Below, piece after piece: positions 39,073 through 51,806 of a stretch of DNA of 64,000 nucleotides; positions within the stretch are counted from its first letter, which is position 1, and each line of letters starts with the position of its first letter. The translations under genes were made by a program, and so were the position numbers. The DNA is from Selaginella tamariscina. Its lineage: Eukaryota > Streptophyta > Lycopodiopsida > Selaginellales > Selaginellaceae. The DNA lies in contig PUQB01000150.1 of NCBI GenBank assembly GCA_003024785.1, positions 310,001 to 374,000 on the forward strand, given 5' to 3'. The notes under the pieces were generated by a model. The model worked only from the letters and a program-made list of their open reading frames with translations, searched no databases and was not told the DNA's origin.

Positions 39073-39552
39073 TTGGTATCGGAGCCTATTCTCTGCGGTC
39101 AGTAGGACTACCTAAAGTGTAGTGTATTTTAGGGTTTAGTTAGTTCTAAATTCTTGAAGTACTCTATCACTTTCGGCTAACGGCTGAATTCTGTGCGGAG
39201 AGTTGGTCCTAAGATTTATAACTCTTCAAAGAACATCTACTTAATAAGTGGGTGTGGGTTATGGACTCCAATGTCAAAGACACTTGGAAGACAACTTCCA
39301 AGTTGTATGCCAGGTTACTTTACCTTATGAATGTTTGGGTTACTTTACCATATGCTTTCACAAGACGTGGCGTGTTAGTTTGTTCTGGCTTACAAACTGA
39401 GTTTGTGAAGTGGATTATGTGATATCTTAAATCTACACATTATGGAAAATTTTTCTTTTTTCTGTAAGGTGTATGAAGTTGGGATAACACATAATTTGAG
39501 AACGTGACTATGTCGATTGAGTTTTTGACTTAGATCAAGATTCAATATCGAG

Positions 39553-40537
39553 TGTCAGAGTTTTTACCTGGTGCCACAAAGGCGGCTTGCCAGGTGCCAA
39601 CCCTGGAATCCCCTCTCTTGGAAACCCACGGAACCTGGTAAAGTAACCCGTATTAGGAACCCAAGCCTTAGGAAGTCAAACCCCTAGTTGACTAAGTCCA
39701 CAAACGAGACTCACCTTGTGAATCAGGATACACGGACTAGCCGAGCTTTAGGTGTCGTTCCTAGCTTGGCGTGGTTGAGGCGGCCGGAGCAAGGCCTCAA
39801 CCACTAGTTTTGCGGAACGTGAATCGGGCAATGTCTTTGAGCTTGCAGGCAGGTTTTCGACCAAGGAATCTGACTAACTCATTGGAAGTGACGTGCCCCC
39901 CTATCTCAAAGGCAAGATCCTGCCAACGATAAGGATAGTCTAACCCTAGGGTGGGTTGTACCCTTGTCGTGTGGAAGTTTGGGCGGCACAACGGAGGGTT
40001 GCACCTTGACGACACAAGCTTAGCTTGCACCGGTAGGAGGTTAACGAGCTCTCTCTTGAACCCAGGAAGCCTCACTACATATACTCTACCTTATTTATGT
40101 GATGGACCCCCCCCCCCCCCCCGTTTACCTAAGTGAGTAAGTGGGTTGGCACGGAAATGCCAGCCCTTAGAGAAAATGGTTGTCCTAACCTAATCCTAAA
40201 CCTAACCCCTAGGGGGGGGGGTTTAGGACGTGGGGTTAGGGCAACCCTAGGGTTAGGTCAACCTAGGGGTGTCCCTAACCCTTATTTTGACAAGCTATAA
40301 TTTGCAAAGAACCCTAACCTGGAACGTCAAAACGGGGGAGAGTTTCTAGAAGGTAAGTTCTAGCTTCGCCTAGAGTTTCCTGCAAATACCTAATGACACC
40401 CGGCCGGACCATCACTAGATACCCAAGTGCACTAACGGGCCTGTTTCCTACTACATCTAGGGTTCGTCACACAACTCGGTAAGTAACAACAGTCAAACCC
40501 CAAAGTAAAGGGTCGAGTCATAGTAAAAACTATGACA
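39553..40537 (-). repeat. Element C 3' LTR
   Basis: 985 bp, the partner of 45884-46848. The plus strand shows a run of about 16 C at 40107-40122, immediately beside TTATTTATGTGA, the reverse complement of the family's TATA-like box. Confidence 0.92.
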
Positions 40538-40944
40538 CACTCCCCGCCTTTGAAAATGTCAACGTCCTCGTTGACGTCTAACTCCAAGACTAGATAGGTT
40601 AGAAAAATTAACTAAAACTAACTAATCACTCTATGCGGAGTCAGCCAAAAGTTCACAAGTTTTATTACCCCCCTTGCATTACGCGAAGCCAAGTACTTCA
40701 GAACCGTCGTTCACTGAGTCGAGAACTCAGCTGCCGGAGGCACCACCTGCGACAAGAAGTCATTTGGAGACCTTTTGCACGTCTGCAAAGTCTGTCACCC
40801 GACACAGACAACAAGTTAGTTAATTTCTTTAAGTTAACTAGAATTTATATTGGAGGCCTCTAGTTAGGTTGTTGTCGGCCCCTGGTTAATAAAGAAATAA
40901 CTTTATTTCTTAATCAGTTTGAGACCTCGCCTCAAACTCATTCA

Positions 40945-41200
40945 CTACTCCATCGCGTTCTGCAGATTCTCCAATGGTTCCCATGTCGACTCGCATGCCG
41001 GGTACCCTTTCCACTTAACAAGATATTCACGTTTACGTTTTCGCGTCCATGAATGTTTCCCCTTTAATATCGCCTCAACTTCAAATTCTTTTTCCTCACC
41101 AACTAATCTGGAGGCGGACGTAAACTATATCTATGTGGATGTTTCTCATCCTTGTGGAATGGCTCGAGCAATTGACATGAAACACATTGTGTATTGTTCC
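40945..41200 (-). CDS. Element C chromodomain at the pol C-terminus
   Basis: On the minus strand a frame ending at the stop 40947-40945 reads [10 protein letters not shown], then [11 protein letters not shown] and [14 protein letters not shown], the aromatic-cage pattern of a chromodomain. It follows the integrase region, defining a chromovirus. In this group the domain steers integration toward modified chromatin. Confidence 0.85.
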
Positions 41201-41616
41201 CAACTCTGGAGGAAGATCTAACCCATAAGCCACTTTCCCTACTGCTTCACCACCTTGTATGGACCTATGTAGTGCGATAGAAACTTCTTCGAAAGAGTGT
41301 TGGAACCTTCAGGTTTTTGGTACTCAACAATACCATATCCCCAACCTGATACTCTACATCCCGTCGATGTTTATCGTACTGCTGACGATACCTTTCCTGT
41401 GCTGCAGCCATCGCTTGACGAGCAGCTTCCCATGTTCGATACAATTGTCCGTGAACTCTGCTACAGATGGAACTCGATTGCTATCGTCTTTCGGTAACAC
41501 CATACTCTGAGGAATACCACCCTTATTCCCAGTTAACACTTCCATCGGGCTACATCCGATTGCAGTGTGTTATAACATATCTCAGCCATATCAAGTGTTC
41601 AGCCCAATCAAGTTGA

Positions 41617-42312
41617 TCACCTTGAACATAGCATCTGAGATAGTCCTCGACTTGTCGGTTCACCCTCTCCGTTGACCATCAGTTTGTGGATGTAAGCTGT
41701 ACTAAACTTGAGCATCGTACCAAACTGCTTAAACAACGTTCCCCAAAACTTGCCGTAAATCGAGGATCCCGATCTGAGATCATCGTTTCCGGTAGCCCGC
41801 GCACTCTTATGACTTCGTGGAAGAACAACTTCGCTGCTTGAATTGCATTCACTGTCTCTACAGTTGGAATGAAATGAGCAACCTTTGAAAACCGATCGAC
41901 TACCACCATGAGCATTAAAACCACAAGATTTTGGCAATCCCATGATAAAGTCCAAAGTAACACTTTGAAATGGCCGCTCTGGAATCGGTATACTGCAACT
42001 TCCCAGCTCGTTTTTGCGATCGCTCTTTACTTGTTGACATGTGGGGCATGTCTTGACATACTTGGCAACATCATCTATCATACCCGGCCAATAGAATCCC
42101 TGTTTCAACAAAGCCAACGTCTTATGCCTTCCACCATGTCCTGCCAAAGGAATCGTGATGCTCTCTTAACCTCTCCCTCCATGTCCCTTCTGGAACATAG
42201 AGTCTCTTTTCTTTATAATAAAGAACTCCATCTCGTACGCAAAATGGCCTGTTTGAGTGCATCCATTCGACTTTCTATTCCTGCTGGAATATTACCATCT
42301 CTTCGTAACTGA
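41617..42312 (-). CDS. Element C integrase
   Basis: The HHCC domain starts near 42147 (GHGGRHKTLALLKQGFYWPG ... CPTCQQ). The catalytic core shows LDFIMGLPK, then after a frame change VVDRFSKVAHFIPT and ISDRDPRF (41963-41679). The C-terminal part (about 41221-41600) reads less cleanly and leads into the chromodomain. Confidence 0.88.
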
Positions 42313-42474
42313 TGAACTTGTTTCCTCTTTGCCACCAGGCTCAAAGCCTCCTTAGCAAACTTGTCCTGAGGATACGCCGTCACAAATTCATCCAAAAGTT
42401 GACATGGGTGCTGACATAATCGAAGATGACCCTTTCTACTGAGTGCATCAGCTACCACATTGTCCTTTCCCGCT

Positions 42475-43734
42475 TTATTTGATTTCAGGCTGAAATCGTG
42501 CCAACTTCTGCTGCCATCTAGCATACTTCGGCGATAGCTTCGGCTGCGTTTCAAAATACCTTAGAGTTACACTATCTGTCCAAACCACAGTACCATGACT
42601 TGGAAGATAATGACGCCAATACTCCAAGGAAGCAACAATAGCATACATCTCCTTTTCGTGAGTAGGCCATCGAGTTTGCGCGGCATCTAACTTCTTCGAG
42701 AAAAAGGACACTGGATGTCCTTTCTGTTGCAATACACCACCAATTGCAAAGTCGGAAGCGTCACATTCTACTTCAAAGGGATCTTCAAAGATGGGCAACT
42801 GCAAAACTGGCTCAGAAGAGATAGCCTCTTTGAGTTTGACGAACGCACGTTGGCACTCTGGAGTCCAATGCCATGGAATGTTTTCGTAAGATCTGTCAAT
42901 GGGGCCGCTATTTCCGAGTAACCCTTTATGAATCTTCGGTAATACCCTGTCAGACCAAGAAATGATCTAACTTCATGCACGTCTTTTAAAGTCATCCACT
43001 CAGTAATAGCTTGAATTTTCTTTGGGTCCATGGCAACCTCCCCACCTGAGATCAAGTGTCCCAAGAAATCTATCTTGGTTTGACCAAATGCGCACTTGCT
43101 TTCTTTAGCATACAACTGGTTCTCTCTCAACCTCTGAAACACTTTTTCTAAGTGTTCCACATGTTCTCAATTGTCGAACTGAAAATCAGAATGTCATCAA
43201 TATACACCACTACGAACTCGTCTAGATAGTCTCTAAACACATCATCCATCATTGTGCAAAAAGTTGCTGGAGCATTGCACAACCCGAATGGCAAGACTAG
43301 AAACTCAAATGATCCATAACGCGTTCGAAAAGCGGTCTTCTCAATGTCATTCTCTGCTACCCGAATCTGATGGTACCCGATCTCAAGTCTATTCTTGAAA
43401 ATACTTTGCTTTGATAGCCTATCAAATAAGTCGTCCACTCGTGGAAGAGGATACTTATTTTGATAGTTATCGCGTTCAGCGCTCGATAGTCCACACACAT
43501 TCGCATCGTACCATCCTTTTTCATTACAAACAAGATAGGTGCACCATATGATCGACTAGGTCGAATGTGTCCTCGACCAATCAATTCTGTCAGCTGTCTC
43601 TTCAATTCTATAACTCTTGAGGATTCAACCGATATGGGGCTCTTGCCGGTGGAGACGAACCTGGCAAAATCTCTATTCTGTGGTCCACAGCTCGACGTGG
43701 AGGTAACTCGGCGGCAAGTCTTCTGGCAACACAT
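42475..43734 (-). CDS. Element C reverse transcriptase and RNase H
   Basis: RT is spread over frames 43734-43357, 43498-43148 and 43160-42768. Motifs are [33 protein letters not shown], the catalytic YIDD box (codons at 43193-43204) and IDFLGHLIS. RNase H follows at 42804-42475 with [13 protein letters not shown] and [14 protein letters not shown]. Frame changes occur at the junctions of these frames. Confidence 0.9.
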
Positions 43735-44830
43735 CCTTAAACATGTTCAAGACTTCCAAAATAGGTTCAGGAACAGATTCTTGACCATCTCCTATTTTGA
43801 CTTCACCAGTATCCAAAACCATTGCAAGAAACACACGTTCCCGATGTCTAACTGCCTTACGCAACTGAGTTAAGGTAAGGAACATAGGATTCCAATCCTT
43901 ATCAGTTAGCGTTTCCATTTGAGCGTGGTTTTCTAATGCTTCTTTATCTGCTGCAAGCGTGATTCGATTATCTCCGGAACCCCTCATTTCGATTACATGT
44001 TTATGGAACCATTCCATACCCAAAACAAAGTCAAACCCCGTCATATTCAAGACAACTAAGTCTAGCTTAGCCTTCCAATCTTTGATTTGGACAGGAACTG
44101 CCCTTGCTATATTATTAGTATTTTGAGAACCTTTGCCAAAATTGATCTTTATTTCACACATCTTTATTACATCCAAATTCAATCGACGAGCTAGACTAGT
44201 CGATATGAAGTTGTATGTTGCTCCAGTATCGATCATCATTCGGACTCGGTCCCCTCGTATCCTTCCTGTCAAATATAGCAAAGGGTCAGTTTTGTCTTGA
44301 ATAGCGAATAAGGCAGGTTGTGTCTGGCACAACATTACCTCTTCTGACTCATCTTCCGGATCTTCAAGCGTTTCTGGTTCAGCAACTTCCTCTTCTACCA
44401 TCGCCTTGAAATGTCCTGATTGTTGTGAGGGTGCCGGACACTCTTTAGCAAAATGACCAGGCTTGTTACAATTATAACATTTCACAACCCCGCCTGCGGA
44501 ACGCGGGGGAGCAGACTTTGGAGCCGATCCTTTGGCCTGCTGAGGAGGTGGTAACGCCAATGGTTTCCGAAATCCGGTGGGTCTTGATGTGTCCGAAAAC
44601 TTGGAACTGCCGACAAAGGGACTTGCACTTCGAATTGATGGCGATTGATCTGGTCGCCTATCAAACCTTCTGAACCCAGACTTTGGAGGAAACTTCCTTG
44701 GTTTAGGTTTTGCTTCCTCCCCTTTGTACAAGTCTTCTAACGACATGCCATAAGCAACCTTTTGAGCTGCCTCTTGACATTCCCGATAGCTTGTGGCTTG
44801 TACCTTAAGATTTCTCTTCGCGTTTCTCAT
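43673..44830 (-). CDS. Element C Gag C-terminus, zinc knuckle and aspartic protease
   Basis: The longest open frame of the window (385 codons). A basic Pro-rich stretch leads to the zinc knuckle [14 protein letters not shown] (about 44440-44482), then an acidic linker, then the retropepsin active site [11 protein letters not shown] (about 44215-44240) and [11 protein letters not shown] downstream. It ends with [19 protein letters not shown], the usual entry into the RT domain. Confidence 0.9.
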   Translation of the reverse strand: MRNAKRNLKVQATSYRECQEAAQKVAYGMSLEDLYKGEEAKPKPRKFPPKSGFRRFDRRPDQSPSIRSASPFVGSSKFSDTSRPTGFRKPLALPPPQQAKGSAPKSAPPRSAGGVVKCYNCNKPGHFAKECPAPSQQSGHFKAMVEEEVAEPETLEDPEDESEEVMLCQTQPALFAIQDKTDPLLYLTGRIRGDRVRMMIDTGATYNFISTSLARRLNLDVIKMCEIKINFGKGSQNTNNIARAVPVQIKDWKAKLDLVVLNMTGFDFVLGMEWFHKHVIEMRGSGDNRITLAADKEALENHAQMETLTDKDWNPMFLTLTQLRKAVRHRERVFLAMVLDTGEVKIGDGQESVPEPILEVLNMFKDVLPEDLPPSYLHVELWTTE

Positions 44831-45558
44831 TCAAGCTAGCCATGAAGCAACTTCGAGCTTCATCATCGCTCATATTTGGCACCAATCGCCGTACACTTTC
44901 GAATCGATAAACGTGGTCCATTGGACTTCCCCGAACTCCCTGTTGACAAAGTGCCAGGTCAGCACGCAATCGCAAACCGAGATCATCCGGCATATACTGC
45001 TTTTTGATCTCCTTTTTCATGTGCTTCCAGCTGTTTCGGTATCCACGTTCACCTTCAACAATTCGCCACCAAGTCTTAGCTTCTTCTTTAAGAAACTGCT
45101 TGGCACATGCAACCTTTTCTGTCTTTCTCACGGAAGCAGCCTCGAAATAGCTTTCCATATCATACAACCAGTCATCCAAAACCTTGTAATCCTTTGAACC
45201 CATGAAATTCGAAGGCTTTACCGGTTTGAATTTACTGGGACCTCCACCACCTACTTCCGTCGAAGAATCTGATTCAGAGGAACCTGACTCTGAGTCATGC
45301 TTCTTCTTCTTTTTCCGTGTGTCTGGTTGGAACATCTGGCACTGTATTCTCGGAATCCGAACGGCAACATTATCGATTCGGTCGTTCAACCCCAAACATC
45401 CCCTCGAAGTTCGTTTAGGGCATCCATCATTATTTCTCGCCAACCAGGTCGTTGTCTAACCTAGGGGGTCGACCTGGATCAGCCTCATCCATCTCCTCAT
45501 TTTGAGCCTCTGCGACAGCCCTCTCTGCCTCAGGCTCTGGTTGCTTTCTCTTGCTCAT
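44805..45558 (-). CDS. Element C Gag (matrix/capsid part)
   Basis: The likely start is ATG at 45558 (MSKRKQPEPEAERAV), with a frame change near 45440. The frame 45443-44805 then holds FMGSKDYKVLDDWLYDMESYF, WWRIVEGERG and YMPDDLGLRLRADL, a Retrotrans_gag domain. The N-terminus is acidic, Ser-rich and Lys-rich. The next frame (44830) continues Gag, again after a one-base shift. Confidence 0.85.
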
Positions 45559-45883
45559 CGTATTGAACCCTAGTGTCAACACTCGGAGAATATGCTTGGA
45601 ATATTCCCAATGTGAAACTGGAAACACCCTGCACAGGTTGTACACCCACACACATCAGCTTAAACTAGCATAAGACTTTCGGACATACCTAGAATCTCAC
45701 GCCGACTCACTGAGCAAGTGTTCTCCGAAGTTTGACAACTCACAGGATCAAACTCTCTGCGCAGAATACAGACATGTCAACCGAAAGCAATAGATATCAA
45801 GAATTTAGAGTTATCTAAACATTGAAACACCCTACGACTTAAGGCAGTCCTACTGACCGCAGAGAACTTGCTCCGATACCAAT

Positions 45884-46848
45884 TGTCAGAGTTTTTACCT
45901 GGTGCCACAAAGGCGGCTTGCCAGGTGCCAACCCTGGAATCCCCTCTCTGGAAACCCACGGAATCTGGTAAAGTAACCCGTATTAGGAACCCAAGCCTTA
46001 GGAACAAACCCCTACTGACTAAGTCCACAAACGAGACTCACCTTGTGAATCAGGATACACGGACTAGCCGAGCTTTAGGTGTCGTTCCTAGCTTGGCGTG
46101 GTTGAGGCGGCCGGAGCAAGGCCTCAACCACTAGTTTGCGGAACGTGAACTCGGGCAATGTCTTTGAGCTTGCGAGCAGGTTTTCGGACCAAGGAATCTG
46201 ACTAACTCCTTGGAAGTGACGTGCCCCTATCTCAAAGGCAAGATCCTGCCAACGATAAGGATAGTCTAACCCTAGGGTGGGTTGTACCCCTGTCGTGTGG
46301 AAGTTTGGGCGGCACAACAGAGGGTTGCACCTTGACGACACAAGCTTAGCTTGCACCGGTAGGAGGTTAACGAGCTCTCTTTGAACCCAGGAAGCCTCAC
46401 TACATATACTCTACCTTATTTATGTGACGGACCCCCCCCCCCCTGTTTACCTAAATGAGTAAGTGGGCTGGCACGGAAATGCCAGCCCTTAGAGAAAATG
46501 GTTGTCCTAACCTAACCCTAAACCTAACCCCTAGGGGGGGTATTAGGGCGTGGGGTTAGGGCAACCCTAGGGTTAGGTCAACCCTAGGGTGTCCCTAACC
46601 CTTTTTGACAAGCTATATTTAAAGAACCCTAACCTGAACGTCAAACGGGGGAGAGTTTCTAGAAGGTAAGTTCTAGCTTGCCTAGAGTTTCCTGCAAATA
46701 CCTAATGACACCCGGCCGGACCATCACTAGATACCCAAGTGCACTAACGGGCCTGTTTCCTACTACATCTAGGGTTCGTCACACAACTCGGTAGTAACAA
46801 CAGTCAAACCCCAAAGTAAAGGGTCGAGTCATAGTAAAAACTATGACA
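45884..46848 (-). repeat. Element C 5' LTR
   Basis: 965 bp, near-identical to 39553-40537 apart from short indels, many in homopolymers. The outer part matches A/B LTRs (TGTCATAGTTTTTACTATG) while the middle is shorter, giving about 0.97 kb rather than 1.75 kb. Contains a C-tract (about 46432) on the plus strand beside the TATA-like motif. Confidence 0.92.
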
Positions 46849-49800
46849 TCGAGTCCAACTATAGTGTTCAAACGGGGAAAGGCTTATGTTAAATGTGCAT
46901 CTTTGACTTTGGAAGAAGGGGCATATTTAAACATAAGAGTGAAACACTACATTCTGACAGAAGTTGTAAAATAAGCTCTCATTATAGTGCGTGTTTTTTA
47001 GAGTGTAACTCCAAAAGCAGACTATGGTGATGAAATTATAATACAACAGAAAGTCAAATATTAACATATGATAAATATGTTAAGCAATGGTTTGAAGATC
47101 CAATGTAGTCAAAGTATTGTCTGATTTCGCAATATTTTGATGACGCTAACTACAAGTAACATTAGGTGGAATAGTTTACTAAATTCAATTCCCTTGATTT
47201 GAACAAAGTATAACATGAAACCTTAATTAGTTGTAAGCACGCACTCTGTATTCAAGTTAGCTAGCTCGACTAACTTGATTATGAAGTTGTCTCATATGGG
47301 ATCATGAGTGAGACTTGGGATAATAGCTTGAGGATTTCGGTTTCTTATCGATACAGTTTTGGGATAGATGGCATGATCTATCAGAAAGAGAAATGTTGGA
47401 AACATATGTTTACATTTTCAGTTTATTGAGTAATAAGGACTTGCATAGTGAAGGTGTTCGCGCACACTTGTGCATTTTTATTGTTAACTCTTTAATCTTG
47501 GAATCTGTAACGTTTTGCATTGTGGGGATAAGCTCTTGAACAAGGGTGATTCCTTGGTTAAAAAGAGCATGATTTGGGATTCTCCACTTTGTTTATCGAC
47601 TAAGTAAGGAAACTTGCTAAGTTTGATAACTTATGTTGAGAATTACCAATGAGCCAGTAACAGTCGAATTTCCATTTGAGATTTAAGTGCATGTACCTCC
47701 TCAATTGGTTTCTTGACTTTGCATCATGGTCGAAAATGTAAGCACTCAAAGAACTTATCAAGTATGTATCTTAAATCCTTCAGAATATCGAAAAATAGAA
47801 CTATTCTTGACTCAAGGTTTGATAATATTCCTTGGGTTAGTTGTTAGTTCTATCTCAAGGTTTGATGGTGTTCCTTGAGTTTGGTTTAATATCCTTGAAA
47901 GTACAATATCGAGTTTTGTGATTAACTCAAGAAGTGGTGTCCCTTCTTGATGATCATAGTTCATGGTTCCTAACGTATGGTCAAATATCCGATACGAGAA
48001 TATGAGGTTTCCTATCACCTCATTCATTGAGATATTCATATCTTAGACTTTGAAGCATTTATGATAGTCTTTTAAAATTGATTATAAATGACTTATCAAA
48101 GTATAGTATGGTATCTCTTGAATATTGAGTTTGGAGTGCTCAATTATAAGACTTAGTTATGATCACATAAGGTGGCCATAATCATGAATTATAAAGACTT
48201 AAGCGGATTTAAGTCTGACACTTTGGTAAGGCACTACCTTAATGTTATAACTTGAAACGTGTTTTCAAGTTAGTTGAAATGAGGAGTTCTCAATACATTG
48301 TTTGAGGAGTAATGTGGTATATTGATGATTGCTAAGTGTCTAGAGTGAATAATGTATTTTAGTTCGATGTACTAAACTAGATATTTTATTCATGTTTGGG
48401 GAAGATTTATTGAATTATAAGGTATGACTGAAACATGAAGTTGTTATATAACACTTTAGGTTATGATAACATTTATGTGGAGGTTGATATCTTATTAAAT
48501 CAATTAGATGAACCAAACACTAGTTCATGATTCCTCTTAGTCTCTGAACAAAGTTCCTCGAAATACTGTCGTAACATTATATTTCCGTCTCAAAACTGAA
48601 GTTTGTTCATGTAAACTAAGACCATGTCTATATTATAGTTGTAGCATTTTAATAAATTGAATATATTGTAAGGTTATATCCGCTAGTGTAACAACTAGTT
48701 GGCAAGCTTAGGATTTGAACGTTAAAACGATCGTTATCCGTTCAAGAGTATCAATATCGAAATTACAACTATTTATGGAATAAGGATTAATTTAAAAAGA
48801 TGTTTATCAAAACACTAATTGCTCGAATTAGTAAAAATGCTATACTTTAGTATAGTGTTGAGAAACATTTACATAATCAATTTCAGAGTTGGAAATCAAT
48901 ATAATGTTATGGAGGCATGCAGTATTATGAGTTCAGGGAGACTCTTATCGTGGAAGCTAAGTCTTAAAATTTGATATTTTGAACTTAGTGAGATGGGAGT
49001 TAGGAATTATTGAACGGCATCTAATATGATGTGCTCTTTGGGGAATGAGTACAATGAGAGTGACAATTAGGAGACATGTTATCTAAAAGTTGTCGATTGA
49101 GGCATTAAAGATGGGTTGAATTTCCTGGTTTCCACACAAGTCTATTAAAAAGGTATGTTAGCTTATCTGGTCCCTGAACTGGTCGGTGTTATGAAAGAGT
49201 ACAAGCTAGGTTGCAAAAGACGAATGGTAGAGCTATCACACTTGGTTGTAGATTTAACTCAATTTGGTTCCTATTAGGAATAAATTATGTTAATGACACA
49301 CCAAGTGGATGGCATTTGGCAGATTGGTATGACCTTGTTGTATATATGTGTACAGCCATGCGCCTCTATAATCGCCTCTGGCCAGATTGACATGTCTACA
49401 AAGAACAGGGTTTCGGGAAAAGAGCTTGATTCCGATAAAAATCTCATACTTAGTCTGGTGTAACTATATACTAACGGGAGATAGGTATAGTAACAGACCC
49501 TTATGTAAAGGGGTAATGAGAAACACTGAGGGATGCAGAAATGTAAAGCTATAATATCGTAACATGTGGAGATGTGGGACCATTGGAAAATTCAAGAAAT
49601 GCGTAGGTGTTGGGTTAAGCACTTGAGATGGACTCAATGTGCTTGTTGTGCGCTAAGACAACAAGGTCGTCAACAGTGTTGATATTAAGGAATAAAGCAA
49701 GCCTTTATTTCTTATTAACCAAGGGGCCGGCAACAACACTAACTAGAGACCTCCAATATAAATTCTAGTTAATAAAGAAATTAACCATGTGTTGTGTGCG

Positions 49801-50066
49801 TTAGGTAACAGACTTTATAGACGTGCAAAAGGTCTCCAAGTGACTTCATGTTGCAGGTGGTGCCTCCGGCAGCTGGGTTTACAACTCAGTGAACGACGGT
49901 TCTGAAGTACTTGGCTTCGCGTAATGCAAGGGGGGTAATAAAATTATGTGAACTTTTAGTTGACTCCGCATAGAGTGATATGTTAGTTTTGGTTAGTTTT
50001 CTCTAACATTATCTAGTCTTGGAGTTGGACGTCAACGAGGACGTTGACATTTTCAAAGGCGGGGAG
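46849..50066 (+). other. Element A internal region (right portion), non-coding
   Basis: AT-rich, stops in all frames, and homologous in patches to the interior of element B. The last 380 bp (from about 49690) match the 3' region of element C, including ACGTGCAAAAGGTCTCCAAG and GCGTAATGCAAGGGGGG. Confidence 0.8.
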
Positions 50067-51806
50067 TGTGTTAAGTTTTTACTATGACTCGACCCTTTAC
50101 TTTGGATGTTGATTGTTGTTACCTACTGTACTATGTTGATGGACCCTAGATGTAGTAGGAAACATGCCCGCTTAGTGCACTTGGGTATATAGTGATGGTT
50201 CGGCTAGGTGTCATTAGGTATTTGCAGGAAACTCTAGGCAAAGCTAGAACTTACCTTTTAGAAACCCACCCTAATTTTAATGTCTCGAATAGGCTGATTG
50301 ATCTTTTGTAGATGAGTTCAGCGTGTTAAGTAGGGTTAGGAACACCCTAGGGTTGCCCTAACCCAAGCCCTAAAACCCCCACCCCTTGGGTAGAGTTTAG
50401 GGGTAGGAGTAAGGGTGAGTTATAGGCTCATATTGTTAATTTATCTAAGGGGCTAAAATTCTGTGCTAGCCCACTTACACATATAGGAAAAGAGGGGGGG
50501 GGGGCTCCGTCACATAAATAAGGTAGAGTATATGTAGGAAGCTCATGGGTTCATGACTGAGTTCGTTGCTCTTCTGCCGGTGCAAGCTTCAGCTTGTGTC
50601 GTTAAGGTACAACCCTCTGTTGTGCTGCTCTAACTTCCAGGTGCCAGGGGTACGTCTCACCTTCAGGGTAGCTTACCCTTAACGTTGGCAAATCCATGCC
50701 TGGGAGGTCTTGTGCGAATGCGCATTCCAAGAGGCAGAGGTAGAGGCTTGTCTCCAGCGTCCTCCTCCATGTCAAGCTAGGTGTAGCACTCACGACCAAG
50801 CAAGGCACATCCGTGTCCTTGTCCAACTGTGGGCGTGAGATCTTGTTTAACAGGTTCACATTACCAGTTCCTAAGGGTTCACTAAGGGGTTCTAGAGTTG
50901 GGATTTAGGAGTCACGTTTGTGGCACTTGGTGCAACTCTTGAATCTAAGGGCTATGGCATGATACCCACATCAGGGAAGGCAGTGTCACATGAAGATGTG
51001 ACACTGGACTAGATGTCACGCGATACAACGCCTAAGACACACCCTTTGGGGTTGTGTCATGGGATTGTCGCCAAGGGGTTGGATACTTTAACAAACATAC
51101 ATGCTCGTGCTCGCACTAGGGAGCTAAGCCTTGGGCATTTGCTCAAGGGAGGTTCAGGTGTGCTTAGGCACACTTGGCTAGGGGAGTGTCCTCCTTGGAA
51201 TCCAGGGGTTGAACAACCTAAGCTCATTAGTAAAAGCCCTATCATGAGACACTCGCAAAGTCATGTACTTAGGGTTATCCAAACCTAGCCTTAGGGAGTT
51301 TGCTTAGCAGAACACTTGTGTCCACCTACGGCGCACACTCGTGTCCTCACTAAGTACTAGTCCTAGGTCTAGGGTATGACTTGGCCACTCAAACCCTTAT
51401 GGGTTAATCGTGGTTTAGGGTACCCCTTGTTGCCCTAAAGGGGTTGTACTCCCGGATGAGGGTGATTCCTCAAGGGGTAAGTGACAATGCCTTAGCTCTG
51501 TCATAGGGGTATGCGTGGAACACACGTTTCCTTGATGGGGGTTAGGGCATGAGTTTGTCTAGGTCTTCTAGGGCAAGACCCTAAGTCAACTAGGGTTATC
51601 CCTCAAGGGTTTTGGGGGTAGACATTCTAGGGAGACTTAGGCTAAACCCTAAAGTCTCATGTCCACTTGGGCATTAGAGTCTAACCCTAGGGGTCGTTGG
51701 GGTTGTTCTAGGAAATTAGCGTTGCTCACACAGGGTGATGATGCCGAATGGCCACCTGGCAGCCACGTGTTGCCACGTGTTAACCCTTTGGGTTAAAACT
51801 CTGACA
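50067..51806 (+). repeat. Element A 3' LTR
   Basis: 1,740 bp, the partner of 37318-39072. Its first bases are altered (TGTGTTAAG for TGTCATAG). It is followed directly by the duplicated CTTAC and the remaining 161 bp of element B's LTR. Confidence 0.9.

Larger units (their letters stand above)
39553..46848 (-). mobile_element. Element C: full-length Ty3/Gypsy chromovirus
   Basis: LTRs are 39553-40537 and 45884-46848 (TG...CA on either strand), with a perfect target duplication TCGAG (39548-39552 and 46849-46853). On the minus strand the primer site (TTGGTATCGGAGC) abuts the 5' LTR and the GGCGGGGAG polypurine tract abuts the 3' LTR. Coding order is Gag, protease, RT, RNase H, integrase, chromodomain. 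A few frame breaks remain, so this copy is probably inactive as read. It is inserted opposite in orientation to its host, element A. Confidence 0.93.
37318..51806 (+). mobile_element. Element A: LARD-like non-autonomous LTR retrotransposon, carrying element C
   Basis: LTRs 37318-39072 and about 50067-51806 (TGTCATAG or TGTGTTAAG start, CTCTGACA end), with a perfect target duplication CTTAC on both sides. The primer site TGGTATCGGAGC begins at 39075, and the polypurine tract AAAGGCGGGGAG precedes 50067. Internal DNA (39073-39552 and 46849-50066) has no retroviral frame. Minus element C it is about 7.2 kb. The solo LTR at 15791 belongs to this family. Confidence 0.9.
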
